Origin: G963665495 sp963665495
GTDB taxonomy: Bacteria > Desulfobacterota > Desulfovibrionia > Desulfovibrionales > Desulfovibrionaceae
Direction of reading: 5' to 3'
Assembly (NCBI GenBank): GCA_963665495.1
Contig: OY762289.1
Coordinates: 4,402,001-4,466,000, forward strand
Length of the DNA stretch: 64,000 nucleotides
Each line of letters begins with the position of its first letter. Position 1 is the stretch's first letter. Of this stretch, positions 26,202-35,112 are shown one piece after another. The translations under genes and the position numbers were made by a program. The notes beneath the pieces were generated by a model that was given only the letters and a program-made list of their open reading frames with translations, had not been told where the DNA came from and did not search any database.

Positions 26202-28601
26202 ATGCTCCTGAGCATCGAGTGGTTGAAAGAGCTGGTCCCGTACGAGGGATCTATCGATACATTGGCCGACAGGCTGACCATGACCGGACTGGAAGTCGAA
26301 GAGGTGGTCAATCCGTTCGCAGGCCTGGAAAAAGTGGTCGTCGGCAAGGTGCTGACCTGCGAAAAACATCCCGACGCTGACAAACTTTCCGTCTGCACCG
26401 TGGATGCCGGCCAGGAAGCGGTCCTGGACATCGTTTGCGGCGCGCCCAATGTGGCGGCCGGACAGCTGGTTCCCGTGGCCCTGATCGGCGCCGATCTGCC
26501 CAACGGCATGAAGATCAAAAAAGGCAAGATCCGGGGCAAGGTTTCCTGCGGCATGATCTGCGCGGAAGACGAACTCGGACTCGGTTCCGGCCACAAGGGC
26601 ATCATGGTACTCGAATCCGGCACGCCCGGACAACCGCTGATCGATGCGCTCGGCCTGGCTACCCAGGTGCTGGACATCGGCGTCACGCCCAACAGAGCCG
26701 ACTGCTTCTGCATGATCGGACTGGCGCGCGAAGTGGCCATGTCTTTTGACCTGCCTCTGCGCCTGCCGCAAATCACTTTTTCCGAAAGCGGCGCCCCCGC
26801 AACGGAGTCCATGCGCGTACAGATCGACGACGCGGACCTCTGCCCCGTATACCAGGGACGGATCATCGAAAACGTCAGCGACGGCCGCGCTCCGGACTGG
26901 ATGCGTTTCCGGCTTCTGGCCATGGGCATGCGCCCCATTTCAACCATTGTGGACGTGACCAACTACGTGATGCTGGAATACGGCCAGCCCCTGCACGCCT
27001 TCGACATGAACCTCCTGCGCGGAGGCATGATCCGCGTGGCCCGCGCGCAACAGGGCATGAAATTCACGACACTGGACAACCAGGAACGAACCCTGCTTGA
27101 TACGGATATTCTGATCTGGGACGGCGAACGTCCCGTGGCTCTGGCCGGCGTCATGGGCGGAGCCAACACCGAAATCAACACGGAAAGCAGCACCGTATTT
27201 CTGGAATCCGCTATTTTTCATCCATTGAGCATCCGCCGTACGGCGCGCCGCCTGAATCTGCCCAGCGAATCATCCTTCCGCTTCGAACGCGGCGTGGATC
27301 AGCCGGGCTCGCTCACGGCCATGAACCGCGCTGCCAGCCTGATGGCGGAATTCTGCGGCGGCACCCTGCGTCCGGGCATTGTCAGCGACGAACCCCGGCC
27401 CTGGAAACAGCGGACTTTCAGCTTCCGCCCGAAACGCGCCAACAGCCTACTGGGAATCGAACTGGACGACGCCTTCTGCCGCCGGATCATTACCGGCATG
27501 GGCTGCAACGTGGACGAGAGCGCCGGCGAAACCTGGCGTATCGAGGCGCCAAGCCATCGCCTGGATCTGGAACGCGAAGTGGACATCATCGAAGAACTCG
27601 GCCGCATGTACGGCATGGACAAAATTGAAGCCAAACTGCCCAGCGTGCCGCAGTCTGTCGAACCCCGTTACAAAGGCGAAGGAGAATTCGCCTTCGGACT
27701 GCGTCTCAAACACTGGGCACGCGGTATCGGCCTGCGCGAAGCCATCAACTACAGCTTCGTCGGCCACCGCGATCTCGACTTTCTCGGTCTGGAAAAAGAC
27801 AACCGCATCAGCGTCAAAAACCCGCTCTCTGACGAGCAGGACGTGCTGCGGACCATTCTGGCCCCCGGCCTGCTGCAGAGCGCCAGACAGAATATCGCCC
27901 AGGGCAACGACAGCCTGCGCCTGTTCGAATTCGCCCATGTTTTCCACGCGGACGCCTCTTCCGAGACCACCGCGCGGGAACCCGTACGCATTGGTTTGCT
28001 GGTCTACGGCGGACGCTGGACCGAATCCTGGCCCTGGCGCGCGGAAACAGCCGACTATCTGGATCTGAAAGGCCTGGTGGAGCATTTGCTGCAATCGCTC
28101 CGGCTGCCCGTGGCCAAATTCGAACTGGCCGGCGAAGATTACTGGCGCGAACCCTATATCCGTATCTCACTGGAAGGCCGAGAAATCGGCTACATGGGAC
28201 GCGTCAAGGAAGAACTGGCCAAGGAATTTCACGCCCGGCAGGATCTCTGGATTGCCGAACTCGATGCCGACGCCCTGCGGGAACTTTTCAACCAGAACAG
28301 CATCCAGTTCATGGAGCTGCCCAAATTCCCGCCTTCGTGGCGTGATATCACGGTGGTCTCCCCGCCCAGTCTCGAGGTGGAGGCCATTTTCGAGACCATC
28401 AGGTCACAGAAGTCGCGATTGCTGGAAGATGTAAGCCTTATCGATGTCTTCGTCCCGGAAGGCGAAAAAAACGCGGAGCGGCGTTTGACCTTCCGGCTGA
28501 CTTTCCGACACGGACAACGGACTCTGAAAGATAAAGACGTGGACAAAGAAATGGCAAATATGTCAAAATCACTTACAAACTCGTTGCCTGTCAGGCTGTA
28601 G
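26202..28601 (+). CDS. pheT: Phenylalanine-tRNA ligase beta subunit
   Basis: PheT is the beta chain of the alpha2-beta2 enzyme that charges tRNA-Phe. The 799-residue product has the full bacterial domain set: N-terminal tRNA-binding EMAP/OB domain (about residues 40-150), B3/B4 editing domain (about 210-370), B5 (about 400-470), the catalytic-like core, and the C-terminal ferredoxin-fold anticodon-binding domain (about 705-797). GGAGG lies 8 bases before the ATG. In most bacteria pheS is directly upstream; here the upstream 1.1 kb has no gene. The merR gene follows 45 bases downstream. A short 5-bp hairpin with five Ts (28593-28612) overlaps the stop and could partly separate the two. Confidence 0.97.
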   Translation: MLLSIEWLKELVPYEGSIDTLADRLTMTGLEVEEVVNPFAGLEKVVVGKVLTCEKHPDADKLSVCTVDAGQEAVLDIVCGAPNVAAGQLVPVALIGADLPNGMKIKKGKIRGKVSCGMICAEDELGLGSGHKGIMVLESGTPGQPLIDALGLATQVLDIGVTPNRADCFCMIGLAREVAMSFDLPLRLPQITFSESGAPATESMRVQIDDADLCPVYQGRIIENVSDGRAPDWMRFRLLAMGMRPISTIVDVTNYVMLEYGQPLHAFDMNLLRGGMIRVARAQQGMKFTTLDNQERTLLDTDILIWDGERPVALAGVMGGANTEINTESSTVFLESAIFHPLSIRRTARRLNLPSESSFRFERGVDQPGSLTAMNRAASLMAEFCGGTLRPGIVSDEPRPWKQRTFSFRPKRANSLLGIELDDAFCRRIITGMGCNVDESAGETWRIEAPSHRLDLEREVDIIEELGRMYGMDKIEAKLPSVPQSVEPRYKGEGEFAFGLRLKHWARGIGLREAINYSFVGHRDLDFLGLEKDNRISVKNPLSDEQDVLRTILAPGLLQSARQNIAQGNDSLRLFEFAHVFHADASSETTAREPVRIGLLVYGGRWTESWPWRAETADYLDLKGLVEHLLQSLRLPVAKFELAGEDYWREPYIRISLEGREIGYMGRVKEELAKEFHARQDLWIAELDADALRELFNQNSIQFMELPKFPPSWRDITVVSPPSLEVEAIFETIRSQKSRLLEDVSLIDVFVPEGEKNAERRLTFRLTFRHGQRTLKDKDVDKEMANMSKSLTNSLPVRL

Positions 28602-28612
28602 GAGCCTTTTTA
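28593..28612 (+). terminator. Weak terminator-like hairpin at the end of pheT
   Basis: AGGCT, five-base loop, AGCCT, followed by TTTTT. The stem is only 5 bp, so it would at most attenuate transcription into merR. Confidence 0.4.
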
Positions 28613-28646
28613 TTACTTTACGCGCGCCGCTCCAAGGAGAGCCCCC

Positions 28647-28961
28647 ATGGGGGAGGAAAATACATATCGTATCGGCGATGCCGCACGAATGCTGAACCTG
28701 AAAACCCATGTCCTCCGATTCTGGGAAACGGAATTTTCCGAGTTGCAACCCATTCGAACGGACAAGGGCCAGCGGCTGTATACCGAAGATCATATCAAAC
28801 TGCTGCGTACGATCAGACATCTGCTGCACGAACGCGGTTTGACCATTGACGGCGCGCGTAAAGAACTGGCCCAGCACTCCCGCCGGGGCGACTCCCTTGC
28901 CCAGGAAATAGTCAAGGACCTGCGGGAAATGCGCAACATCCTTACCGGCGAAACCAACTGA
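28647..28961 (+). CDS. MerR-family transcriptional regulator
   Basis: The 104-residue protein consists of a MerR winged helix-turn-helix (Tyr-Arg-Ile-Gly-Asp-Ala-Ala-Arg-Met, about residues 7-75; Val-Leu-Arg-Phe-Trp-Glu-Thr-Glu) and a short dimerisation helix. There is no metal- or ligand-binding C-terminal domain, as is usual for the small MerR proteins encoded after pheT in many deltaproteobacteria. AAGGAGA stands 9 bases before the ATG. Target unknown. Confidence 0.9.
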   Translation: MGEENTYRIGDAARMLNLKTHVLRFWETEFSELQPIRTDKGQRLYTEDHIKLLRTIRHLLHERGLTIDGARKELAQHSRRGDSLAQEIVKDLREMRNILTGETN

Positions 28962-28992
28962 CCCGGTCTTCCTTTTTCCCCGCGGACTTACC

Positions 28993-30750
28993 ATGCAGAT
29001 AAAACGTACGCATGTCGTTCTTACGTTGCTCGCACTCTGCTGCCTCGGAGCGCTCTGGGGCGGTTTTTTTCTTCCCTCGGATACGCAACGCGGAGTCTGG
29101 TTCGAGCATACGGGTTTTTATTTTATTTTCGCTTCCTTTGCCCTGTGGGCCGCCAGCCTGATGCGCCTGGCCCCCAAAGCGCGCGTGCTGTGGCAAAAAC
29201 TCCGCGTGCACTGGGCCGCCCTGGCTCTGGCCCTGGTGCTATGCGTCAGCGCTTTTTTGCTTTCGCCTCCCAAAATCCGTGTCCTGTACGACGAGCCCAA
29301 CCTGATCGGCGTGGGCATGAATTTCTATTACGATCACCTGGCCTCCATCCCCAAAAACGCCATATTCCTGCACGGCGTCAAGACATCGCTTCTGAACCAG
29401 CTGGACAAACGTCCCCTGGCCTATCCCTTTCTGCTCTATACCGCGCACGTCCTGACCGGATACAGCGGCTACAACGGCTTCATTATCAACTTTCTGGCCG
29501 CGTTCGGCGCGCTGTTTGTCTGGTACGTGCTGCTGCGCCGCTGGTTTCCGCAGTGGATGGCTTTCGCGGGTATGGTTCTGCTGGCCGCCTATCCGCTTTT
29601 TGTGATCTATGCCACCAGCAGCGGATTCGAAATCGTGAATCTGCTGTTCATTCTGCTGGCGTTTCACTTTTTCAACTGCTTTCTGGACCAGCGCACAGCA
29701 CCCCAGGCCGAACGCCTGCTGCTGACCCTGGTGATCCTGGCCCAGTGCCGTTATGAATCCGCTCTTTTTCTGGGGATTTTCGCGCTGCTGATTCTCTGGC
29801 TGCTGCCCCGGACGGAATACGCCAGGATCAGCCCGCTGACTCTGGCGGTCCCGCTGCTTCTGCTGCCGGTGGCCTGGCAGACGCTGCACTTCACGGCCCC
29901 CGAATACCATGAGATAGACAATGGGCAGGCCATTTTCGGAGTCAATTATCTGATCCGGAACCTGCACAGCGCCTTGATCAGCATGCTGGGGTTCATTCCC
30001 AAGTACGCCATGCTGACGCCGGTTTTTTTCCTGGCCTGCGCCGGGTGCTGCCTCGGAGTCTATCGTCTTTTCCGACTGCGTATCAGGAAACGCCCCGAAC
30101 TGTTCTACCCGCTGCTGGCCTTTCTGATTTCTTATGTCGCAGTCACCATTCTGCAGTTTTCCTACCATCTGGCCATTCTCACGGTGACCACAACGGCGCG
30201 GCTGGGAATCATCTACCTGCCTGTTCTGATTTTCTTCGCCTTGCTCGCGCTGCAGGGGCTGACCACCCTCTTGCAACGCTGCAAACCCGCACTGCAGGCG
30301 CCAAAGTATATTTTACTGGGCTGCTGTGCGCTGCTGCTGTTTTCCTGGCCCGTGGCCGGTATTGACGAGGGAGTGAACTGGCTGCTCTACTACCGAAGAT
30401 ACGATGCGATCATGCATTATCTGGAAAAAAATTATCCCCGGCACAACGCTCTGGTCATTGACGAACGTTCGCATCCCTATACCATCCACCGCTACAGTGC
30501 GGCGAATTACTTTTTCGCACGGGACAACCTGCCGCTGCTGCTCAGCAGACTGCAGCAACATTTCTTTCAGGATATTTTGCTGATGCAGAACATCGATCTC
30601 GACAGCGAAAAGCCCTACGATGATTACCAGCTTGATCCGCAGCTGCCGCTGCAGACGCTGTATCAGGAGCAGCTGAATCCGCGCAGCTATTTGCGGATCT
30701 CGCGGATTGTTCCACCGCAGGAGCAGAAAGAAAACGGCGCGGCGGAATAG
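28993..30750 (+). CDS. GT-C type membrane glycosyltransferase (PMT/ArnT-like)
   Basis: The 585-residue polytopic protein has about 11 membrane helices. A large first periplasmic loop carries Asp-Glu-Pro-Asn (about residues 102-105), the acidic motif expected in the active site of polyprenyl-phosphate-dependent GT-C enzymes. A soluble C-terminal region of about 130 residues follows. Such enzymes transfer a sugar from a lipid carrier onto lipid A, a protein or a polymer outside the inner membrane. The acceptor is unknown. It starts 31 bases after merR on the same strand, and converges on folE2. Confidence 0.75.
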   Translation: MQIKRTHVVLTLLALCCLGALWGGFFLPSDTQRGVWFEHTGFYFIFASFALWAASLMRLAPKARVLWQKLRVHWAALALALVLCVSAFLLSPPKIRVLYDEPNLIGVGMNFYYDHLASIPKNAIFLHGVKTSLLNQLDKRPLAYPFLLYTAHVLTGYSGYNGFIINFLAAFGALFVWYVLLRRWFPQWMAFAGMVLLAAYPLFVIYATSSGFEIVNLLFILLAFHFFNCFLDQRTAPQAERLLLTLVILAQCRYESALFLGIFALLILWLLPRTEYARISPLTLAVPLLLLPVAWQTLHFTAPEYHEIDNGQAIFGVNYLIRNLHSALISMLGFIPKYAMLTPVFFLACAGCCLGVYRLFRLRIRKRPELFYPLLAFLISYVAVTILQFSYHLAILTVTTTARLGIIYLPVLIFFALLALQGLTTLLQRCKPALQAPKYILLGCCALLLFSWPVAGIDEGVNWLLYYRRYDAIMHYLEKNYPRHNALVIDERSHPYTIHRYSAANYFFARDNLPLLLSRLQQHFFQDILLMQNIDLDSEKPYDDYQLDPQLPLQTLYQEQLNPRSYLRISRIVPPQEQKENGAAE

Positions 30751-30844
30751 CCGCAAAGCAAGAGAACAGACACCCGGCGGATGATCTGCACCGCGCGCCC
30801 CAGCCCCATGGGCCCGGCACGCGCAACGGATGTGACGCGGCCGA

Positions 30845-31675
30845 TCAGTCCTTGGCTTTTTCTATTCCCGCGTACGCGTTGTGGTTGTGAATGGATTCCT
30901 GACTTTCCACCACCACGCTGTACCAGGTGACGTTGGGGTGGGCCTCCAGAGACTGCGCTACCGTACGTACCACATCTTCCACAAATGCCGGATTGGCAAA
31001 GGCCTGTTCGGTCACCTGCTTTTCGTCCTCACGCTTGAGCAGCGTATATACGGGCGAAGACGAGGCGGCCTCGCCGATTTCGATCAGATCCTCGATCCAG
31101 AGTAGTCCCTGCATCCGGCAGTTCATCTTGATGATGGCCCGCTGGCTGTGGGCGCCCTCATCGCAGATAGCCAGCGAACAGGGGCAGACCGTCATCACGG
31201 GCACATCCACGGCCAGGTTGAATACCGGACGGGATTCCCCCTGCCGCAGCTCGCCCGTCATCCGGCAGGGGTAGGCCAGCATGCCTTTGCTGCCGCTCAT
31301 GGGTGCGCTTTTTTGCTGAAAAAAGGGAAAGGCGAAACTGACATAGGCCTTGCGCGCGTCCAGACGTTCCAGGATATCCGACAGCAAGGATTTGACGTTG
31401 GCGTAATTCAATACGCCGGACCAGGCTTCGAGCGCTTCCACGAAGCGGCTCATATGCGTGCCTTTGAACGCGGCGGGCAAATCAGCCCCCATGTCCACGC
31501 TGGCCACCGTATGCTGGTGGTCATTGGTCCGGTCCTGCACGGAAATGGGAAAATCCACCTCCTTGACTCCGACTCTGTCGATGGCCAGGGCAACGGACGC
31601 CGGGCCGCTCTGCACATCGTGCATACGCTTGTTTTCCACCCGGCCCGCTGTCCGGCAAGTCTCCCTATCAGACAA
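30845..31675 (-). CDS. folE2: GTP cyclohydrolase FolE2
   Basis: FolE2 (GTP cyclohydrolase IB) converts GTP to dihydroneopterin triphosphate for folate and queuosine synthesis, using various divalent metals rather than strictly zinc. The 276-residue protein has the Asp-Val-Gln start motif, Gly-Thr-His-Met-Ser-Arg-Phe (about 72-78), and the active-site stretch Met-Thr-Val-Cys-Pro-Cys-Ser (about 161-167). I favour TTG 31675, since GGGAG lies six to seven bases before it within the nikR end; ATG 31624 would also give a full-length enzyme. The start overlaps the nikR stop, so the two are translationally coupled. Confidence 0.92.
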   Translation of the reverse strand: MSDRETCRTAGRVENKRMHDVQSGPASVALAIDRVGVKEVDFPISVQDRTNDHQHTVASVDMGADLPAAFKGTHMSRFVEALEAWSGVLNYANVKSLLSDILERLDARKAYVSFAFPFFQQKSAPMSGSKGMLAYPCRMTGELRQGESRPVFNLAVDVPVMTVCPCSLAICDEGAHSQRAIIKMNCRMQGLLWIEDLIEIGEAASSSPVYTLLKREDEKQVTEQAFANPAFVEDVVRTVAQSLEAHPNVTWYSVVVESQESIHNHNAYAGIEKAKD

Positions 31676-32087
31676 GATCTTCTCCCGTGGTGGTCAGGTT
31701 CAGCTGGCCGTGCTTCACCCCCTTAGTGGAGATCAGCCGCTGTCCCGCATCGCGTACGGCTTTGCCCGGTCCGCGCATGATCAGAACCTCCAGACAGTTG
31801 TCATGATCCAGGTGCACATGCAGGGACGAATGAATCACGTCATGCACCTCATGCTGCATTTCGGTCAGTTTCTGCGCAAGATCGCTTTTATGATGGTCAT
31901 AAACCAGCGTCAGGGTTCCGGCCAGCACCCTGTCCGTATCCTCCCACTCTTTTTGCACGAGCGTATTGCGGATCAGGTCGCGAATGGCTTCGGAACGGGT
32001 CTGGTAACAGCGTTCCTCGCAGAGTTGATCGAATTTTTCCAGAAGTTCCGAGTCCAACGACACGCCGAATCTGATGGTTTGTCCCAT
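31668..32087 (-). CDS. nikR: Nickel-responsive regulator NikR
   Basis: NikR is a ribbon-helix-helix repressor that binds DNA when loaded with nickel. The 139-residue protein has the N-terminal ribbon-helix-helix (Ile-Arg-Phe-Gly-Val-Ser, residues 5-10) and the C-terminal ACT-like metal domain. All four nickel ligands are present: His79, His90, His92 and Cys98, matching His76, His87, His89 and Cys95 of E. coli NikR with a constant offset of 3. TAAGGAG is the ribosome site. It lies between a methyltransferase gene and folE2 on one probable transcript; no nickel transporter is in the window. Confidence 0.95.
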   Translation of the reverse strand: MGQTIRFGVSLDSELLEKFDQLCEERCYQTRSEAIRDLIRNTLVQKEWEDTDRVLAGTLTLVYDHHKSDLAQKLTEMQHEVHDVIHSSLHVHLDHDNCLEVLIMRGPGKAVRDAGQRLISTKGVKHGQLNLTTTGEDLV

Positions 32088-32108
32088 GATAGACTCCTTA
32101 CAGCTTAC

Positions 32109-32834
32109 TCAACTTTTTTTGAATTCCCAGATATTAACCAGGACTTCCGGACCGGTTACCGTGACCGGCCGGACAAGTTCCGTGGCCGCCTTGCGGAAGG
32201 TCCAGCCCAGTGACTCCAGATGGGCGCTGAAAGGACCGACAAGCTTGCGCTCCGGCGCCGCGAACCAGACAGTGCCGCCCGGAGCGAGCGCGTACTCCAG
32301 CATGGCTGCCACCGGTTCGATGAATCGCCGCTCGTACATGATGTCCGCGCCCCAGATAAAGCTGAAAGCGCCGGGTTTCATGGCGGGCTGCCGCCAGTCT
32401 CCCAACAGCCAGCCGGGAGCCTGCCGCGTTTGCTGCCCATCTGCTCCGGGTTCTTCGCAGAACCCGTTGCGCTTTGCATTGCGCCGGGCAAAATGAAGGG
32501 CCGGCCATTCGTAGTCCATGCCCACCACTTTTGCGCCGTGCCAGGCGCCGACCAGCGTACTCAGCCCCAGGCCGCACCCGAGATCCAGACAACGCGCTCC
32601 AGCCAGCGCAGGCTGTTGTTTTGCCAGCCAGTCACACAAAAACAGACTTGAGGGCCATATTTCAGCCCAATACGGGAGACGTTCGTCCGCATCCAGTGAG
32701 TTGTCCGCGCATATTTCCTCCCAAAGAGTCTCCAAATCAGCGCTACGCTCAATCTGCCAGTGTTTCCCGGCGACAACCACTTCCAGGAGCTCTACGGAAG
32801 CGTCCTGATACTTCTGGTAGTCCTGGACTTTCAT
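32109..32834 (-). CDS. Class I SAM-dependent methyltransferase
   Basis: The 241-residue protein has a Rossmann methyltransferase core: motif I Leu-Asp-Leu-Gly-Cys-Gly-Leu-Gly (about residues 83-90), an acidic motif II (Gly-Met-Asp-Tyr) and Trp-Gly-Ala-Asp-Ile-Met-Tyr at motif IV, as in the Methyltransf_16 (lysine methyltransferase-like) family. The pre-core Pro-Tyr-Trp-Ala-Glu-Ile-Trp-Pro motif is typical of that group, which methylates proteins. Substrate unknown. It is the first gene of the set methyltransferase-nikR-folE2; nikR starts 21 bases downstream. Confidence 0.82.
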   Translation of the reverse strand: MKVQDYQKYQDASVELLEVVVAGKHWQIERSADLETLWEEICADNSLDADERLPYWAEIWPSSLFLCDWLAKQQPALAGARCLDLGCGLGLSTLVGAWHGAKVVGMDYEWPALHFARRNAKRNGFCEEPGADGQQTRQAPGWLLGDWRQPAMKPGAFSFIWGADIMYERRFIEPVAAMLEYALAPGGTVWFAAPERKLVGPFSAHLESLGWTFRKAATELVRPVTVTGPEVLVNIWEFKKS

Positions 32835-32883
32835 AGTAAGAACATACTCCGGTCATACGCGCAACAAAAAAATGTTGCTTAAC

Positions 32884-32913
32884 GTGTTACTGTTAGCCAA
32901 ATACTCGTACCAC
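32884..32913 (-). promoter_or_regulatory. Possible NikR operator (imperfect inverted repeat)
   Basis: GTGTTAC (32884-32890), 16 bases, GTACCAC (32907-32913). The half sites resemble the GTGTTAC/GTAACAC NikR motif proposed for deltaproteobacteria, with one mismatch and a spacer two to three bases longer than I remember for that motif. It lies about 50 bases upstream of the operon that contains nikR, a suitable position for autoregulation. Confidence 0.3.
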
Positions 32914-33046
32914 ATACCGAACGCCGGCACCGGGCCTTGCCCAAGCCGGCTTGAGCCTGTATAGGAAACCCTCGTTCTGTTGAACGAAAAACCATCCCAT
33001 AATCACAGCTGGAAATTTTCCCTACAGCAGCATGGAGGAACGAGAC

Positions 33047-33538
33047 ATGCCTTCTTTTGATATCGTCAGCAAGGTGGACTTGCAGGAAGTGGACAATGCC
33101 ATAAACAATGTCAAAAAGGAAATCGAAACGCGCTACGATTTCCGGGGAGTCACCACCGAACTCAACCTGAATCGCAAAGACAAAAAGATAAGCCTGGTCA
33201 CCGGCGACGACATGAAGTTCAAAGCCGTCCGGGAAATGCTGCTGACCCAGTGCATCCGCCGCAAAGTGGATCCCAAAGTACTGGAGTTCGGCGAGCCCGA
33301 GCCTACCTCAAAGGGCCAGGTCAAAGCGGAAATCACCATCATCGAAGGAATTTCCAAGGACGAGGCCAAAAAAATCGTCAAAATGATCAAAGACAGCAAA
33401 CTCAAGGTGCAGTCCGCCATTCAGGACGAACAGGTCCGGGTAACGGGCAAAAAAATCGACGACCTGCAGAGTGTCATCACCCTGCTCAAAGACGCCGACC
33501 TGGAAGTGCCGCTGCAGTACGTGAATATGAAGAGCTAA
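33047..33538 (+). CDS. yajQ: YajQ-family nucleotide-binding protein
   Basis: The 163-residue product matches YajQ (UPF0234) over its full length: Met-Pro-Ser-Phe-Asp-Ile-Val-Ser at the start, Tyr-Asp-Phe-Arg-Gly, and the C-terminal Val-Pro-Leu-Gln-Tyr. The family binds tRNA/GTP in some species, and a Xanthomonas member binds cyclic di-GMP. ATG 33047 has GGAGG before it; the in-frame ATG at 33032 would put the ribosome site inside the gene. Converges on the sigma-54 regulator gene. Confidence 0.95.
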   Translation: MPSFDIVSKVDLQEVDNAINNVKKEIETRYDFRGVTTELNLNRKDKKISLVTGDDMKFKAVREMLLTQCIRRKVDPKVLEFGEPEPTSKGQVKAEITIIEGISKDEAKKIVKMIKDSKLKVQSAIQDEQVRVTGKKIDDLQSVITLLKDADLEVPLQYVNMKS

Positions 33539-33581
33539 AGCCTGTTCCCCTTGAAGTAGGAATGCCTCCGGCGCTTTCTTC

Positions 33582-34967
33582 TTATTCCGAGACGCTGATG
33601 CCGTAGGTTTTGAGCTTGCGGTACAGGTAGCTGCGCTCCATGTTGATGGCTTCGGCCAGAGCGGCCACGTTGCCGCCGCATTCCTTGAGTTTGGCCTCCA
33701 GAAACCGGATTTCGAACTGCGCGCGCGCGGCCTTGAAATCCACCATGCCGCTTTCGATGCCCGCGTCGGCCATGGGCGCTATGGACGCGGTGTTGGAATC
33801 ACGCAGGAATTCGGCCGGAAGCTGTTCCGGAGTCACCACGCTGCCCATGTACATGATCTGCATCCGTTCGATAAAATTCTTGAGTTCGCGGACGTTGCCC
33901 GGCCAGGGATACCGTTTGAGCAGATCCATGGCCTCGGGAGAAAAGGACAAGGACTTGAGCCCGCTCTCCCGGGTCAGCCGGGCCGAAAACTCGTCGATGA
34001 ACAATGGGATATCATCCGTACGCGCGCGTAGCGGCGGTACTTCCAATGGAAAGACCTTCAGGCGGTAGTAAAGGTCTTCGCGAAAGGCCCCGGCCCTGAT
34101 CTGTTCTTCCAGATTCTTGTTGGTGGCTGCAATGACCCGGACATCCACGCGGATGGTTTTGCGGCCGCCCACCCGTTCGAAAACCTGTTCCTGCAGAATC
34201 CGCAAAATCTTGGCCTGTGTCTTCAGGCTCATGTCGCCGATTTCATCCAGAAACAAGGTTCCCTTGTGGGCCATTTCGAACTTTCCGGCCTGGGCGCTGT
34301 CCGCCCCGGTAAAGGAGCCTTTTTCATGGCCGAAGAGTTCGCTTTCGATAAGCTCTTCGGGAATGGCCGCGCAATTGACCGCCACGATGGCCTTGCGCGA
34401 ACGGCGGCTCTGATTGTGAATGGAACGGGCCAGGATTTCCTTGCCCGTGCCGTTTTCACCGGTTATCAGCACCCAGGCGTCCGTGGGCGCCACACGGGCC
34501 ACCTGCTGACGCAGCGATTCGATGGCCGCCGAACTCCCCGTGAAATTCTGCACGGTGGAGGCCCGCAGATTGCTGCGTAAAGCCAGATTTTCCTTTTGCA
34601 GTTCGTGGAATTCCAGTGCTTTGTTGGTGGTGATGACGACTTTTTCCAGGGAAAGCGGTTTTTCAATGAAATCAAAAGCCCCCTTTTTGATGGCAGAAAC
34701 CGCGGTTTCAATATTTCCATGACCGGAAATCACAATGACCGGCGGCGCGCCTTCCCTGGGCTGAAAAGCTTCCAGGACACTCAGCCCGTCCATGCCGGGC
34801 AGCCAGATATCCAGAAAGAGCAGATCCGGCATTTCCTTGCCCAGAATTTCCAGGGCCTCTTCTCCGGTGGCCGCTTCCAGGACCTCATGCCCCTCGTCCT
34901 CGAGCACCCCGCGCAGGGAAAACCGGATGGCCTCTTCATCGTCGATAATCAGTATCTTGTATCCCAT
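33582..34967 (-). CDS. Sigma-54-dependent response regulator (NtrC/NtrX family)
   Basis: The 461-residue protein has a receiver with phospho-acceptor Asp in Phe-Leu-Asp-Ile-Trp-Leu-Pro (about residue 50), and an AAA+ domain with Walker A Gly-Glu-Asn-Gly-Thr-Gly-Lys-Glu. It carries the sigma-54 contact loop Gly-Ser-Phe-Thr-Gly-Ala and an arginine-finger region, and a C-terminal Fis-type helix-turn-helix ending in Tyr-Leu-Tyr-Arg-Lys-Leu-Lys. This is closest to NtrX-type regulators. No kinase gene is adjacent, so its partner is unknown. The start is uncertain: ATG 34967 gives the usual Met-X-X-Lys-Ile-Leu-Ile-Ile-Asp-Asp start, while 34979 adds four residues; neither has a clear ribosome site. 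Confidence 0.92.
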   Translation of the reverse strand: MGYKILIIDDEEAIRFSLRGVLEDEGHEVLEAATGEEALEILGKEMPDLLFLDIWLPGMDGLSVLEAFQPREGAPPVIVISGHGNIETAVSAIKKGAFDFIEKPLSLEKVVITTNKALEFHELQKENLALRSNLRASTVQNFTGSSAAIESLRQQVARVAPTDAWVLITGENGTGKEILARSIHNQSRRSRKAIVAVNCAAIPEELIESELFGHEKGSFTGADSAQAGKFEMAHKGTLFLDEIGDMSLKTQAKILRILQEQVFERVGGRKTIRVDVRVIAATNKNLEEQIRAGAFREDLYYRLKVFPLEVPPLRARTDDIPLFIDEFSARLTRESGLKSLSFSPEAMDLLKRYPWPGNVRELKNFIERMQIMYMGSVVTPEQLPAEFLRDSNTASIAPMADAGIESGMVDFKAARAQFEIRFLEAKLKECGGNVAALAEAINMERSYLYRKLKTYGISVSE

Positions 34968-35112
34968 GGGCGGCAGCATACACCAGAAGGGTCAATCGGG
35001 GCTAGACCATAAATACCGATACGAGCTATAGCTATAGAAAAACTTTTGCCGCACAGTACCGAGCCATTACCTTTGGAACTTAACTAACTCTGGCCAATGA
35101 AAGGAGAAGTTC

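Noticed and set aside
25910..26962. 350-residue minus-strand frame across the pheT start
   Set aside because: Overlaps the pheT promoter and 5' end; composition is Ser/Arg/Pro rich as in antisense frames.
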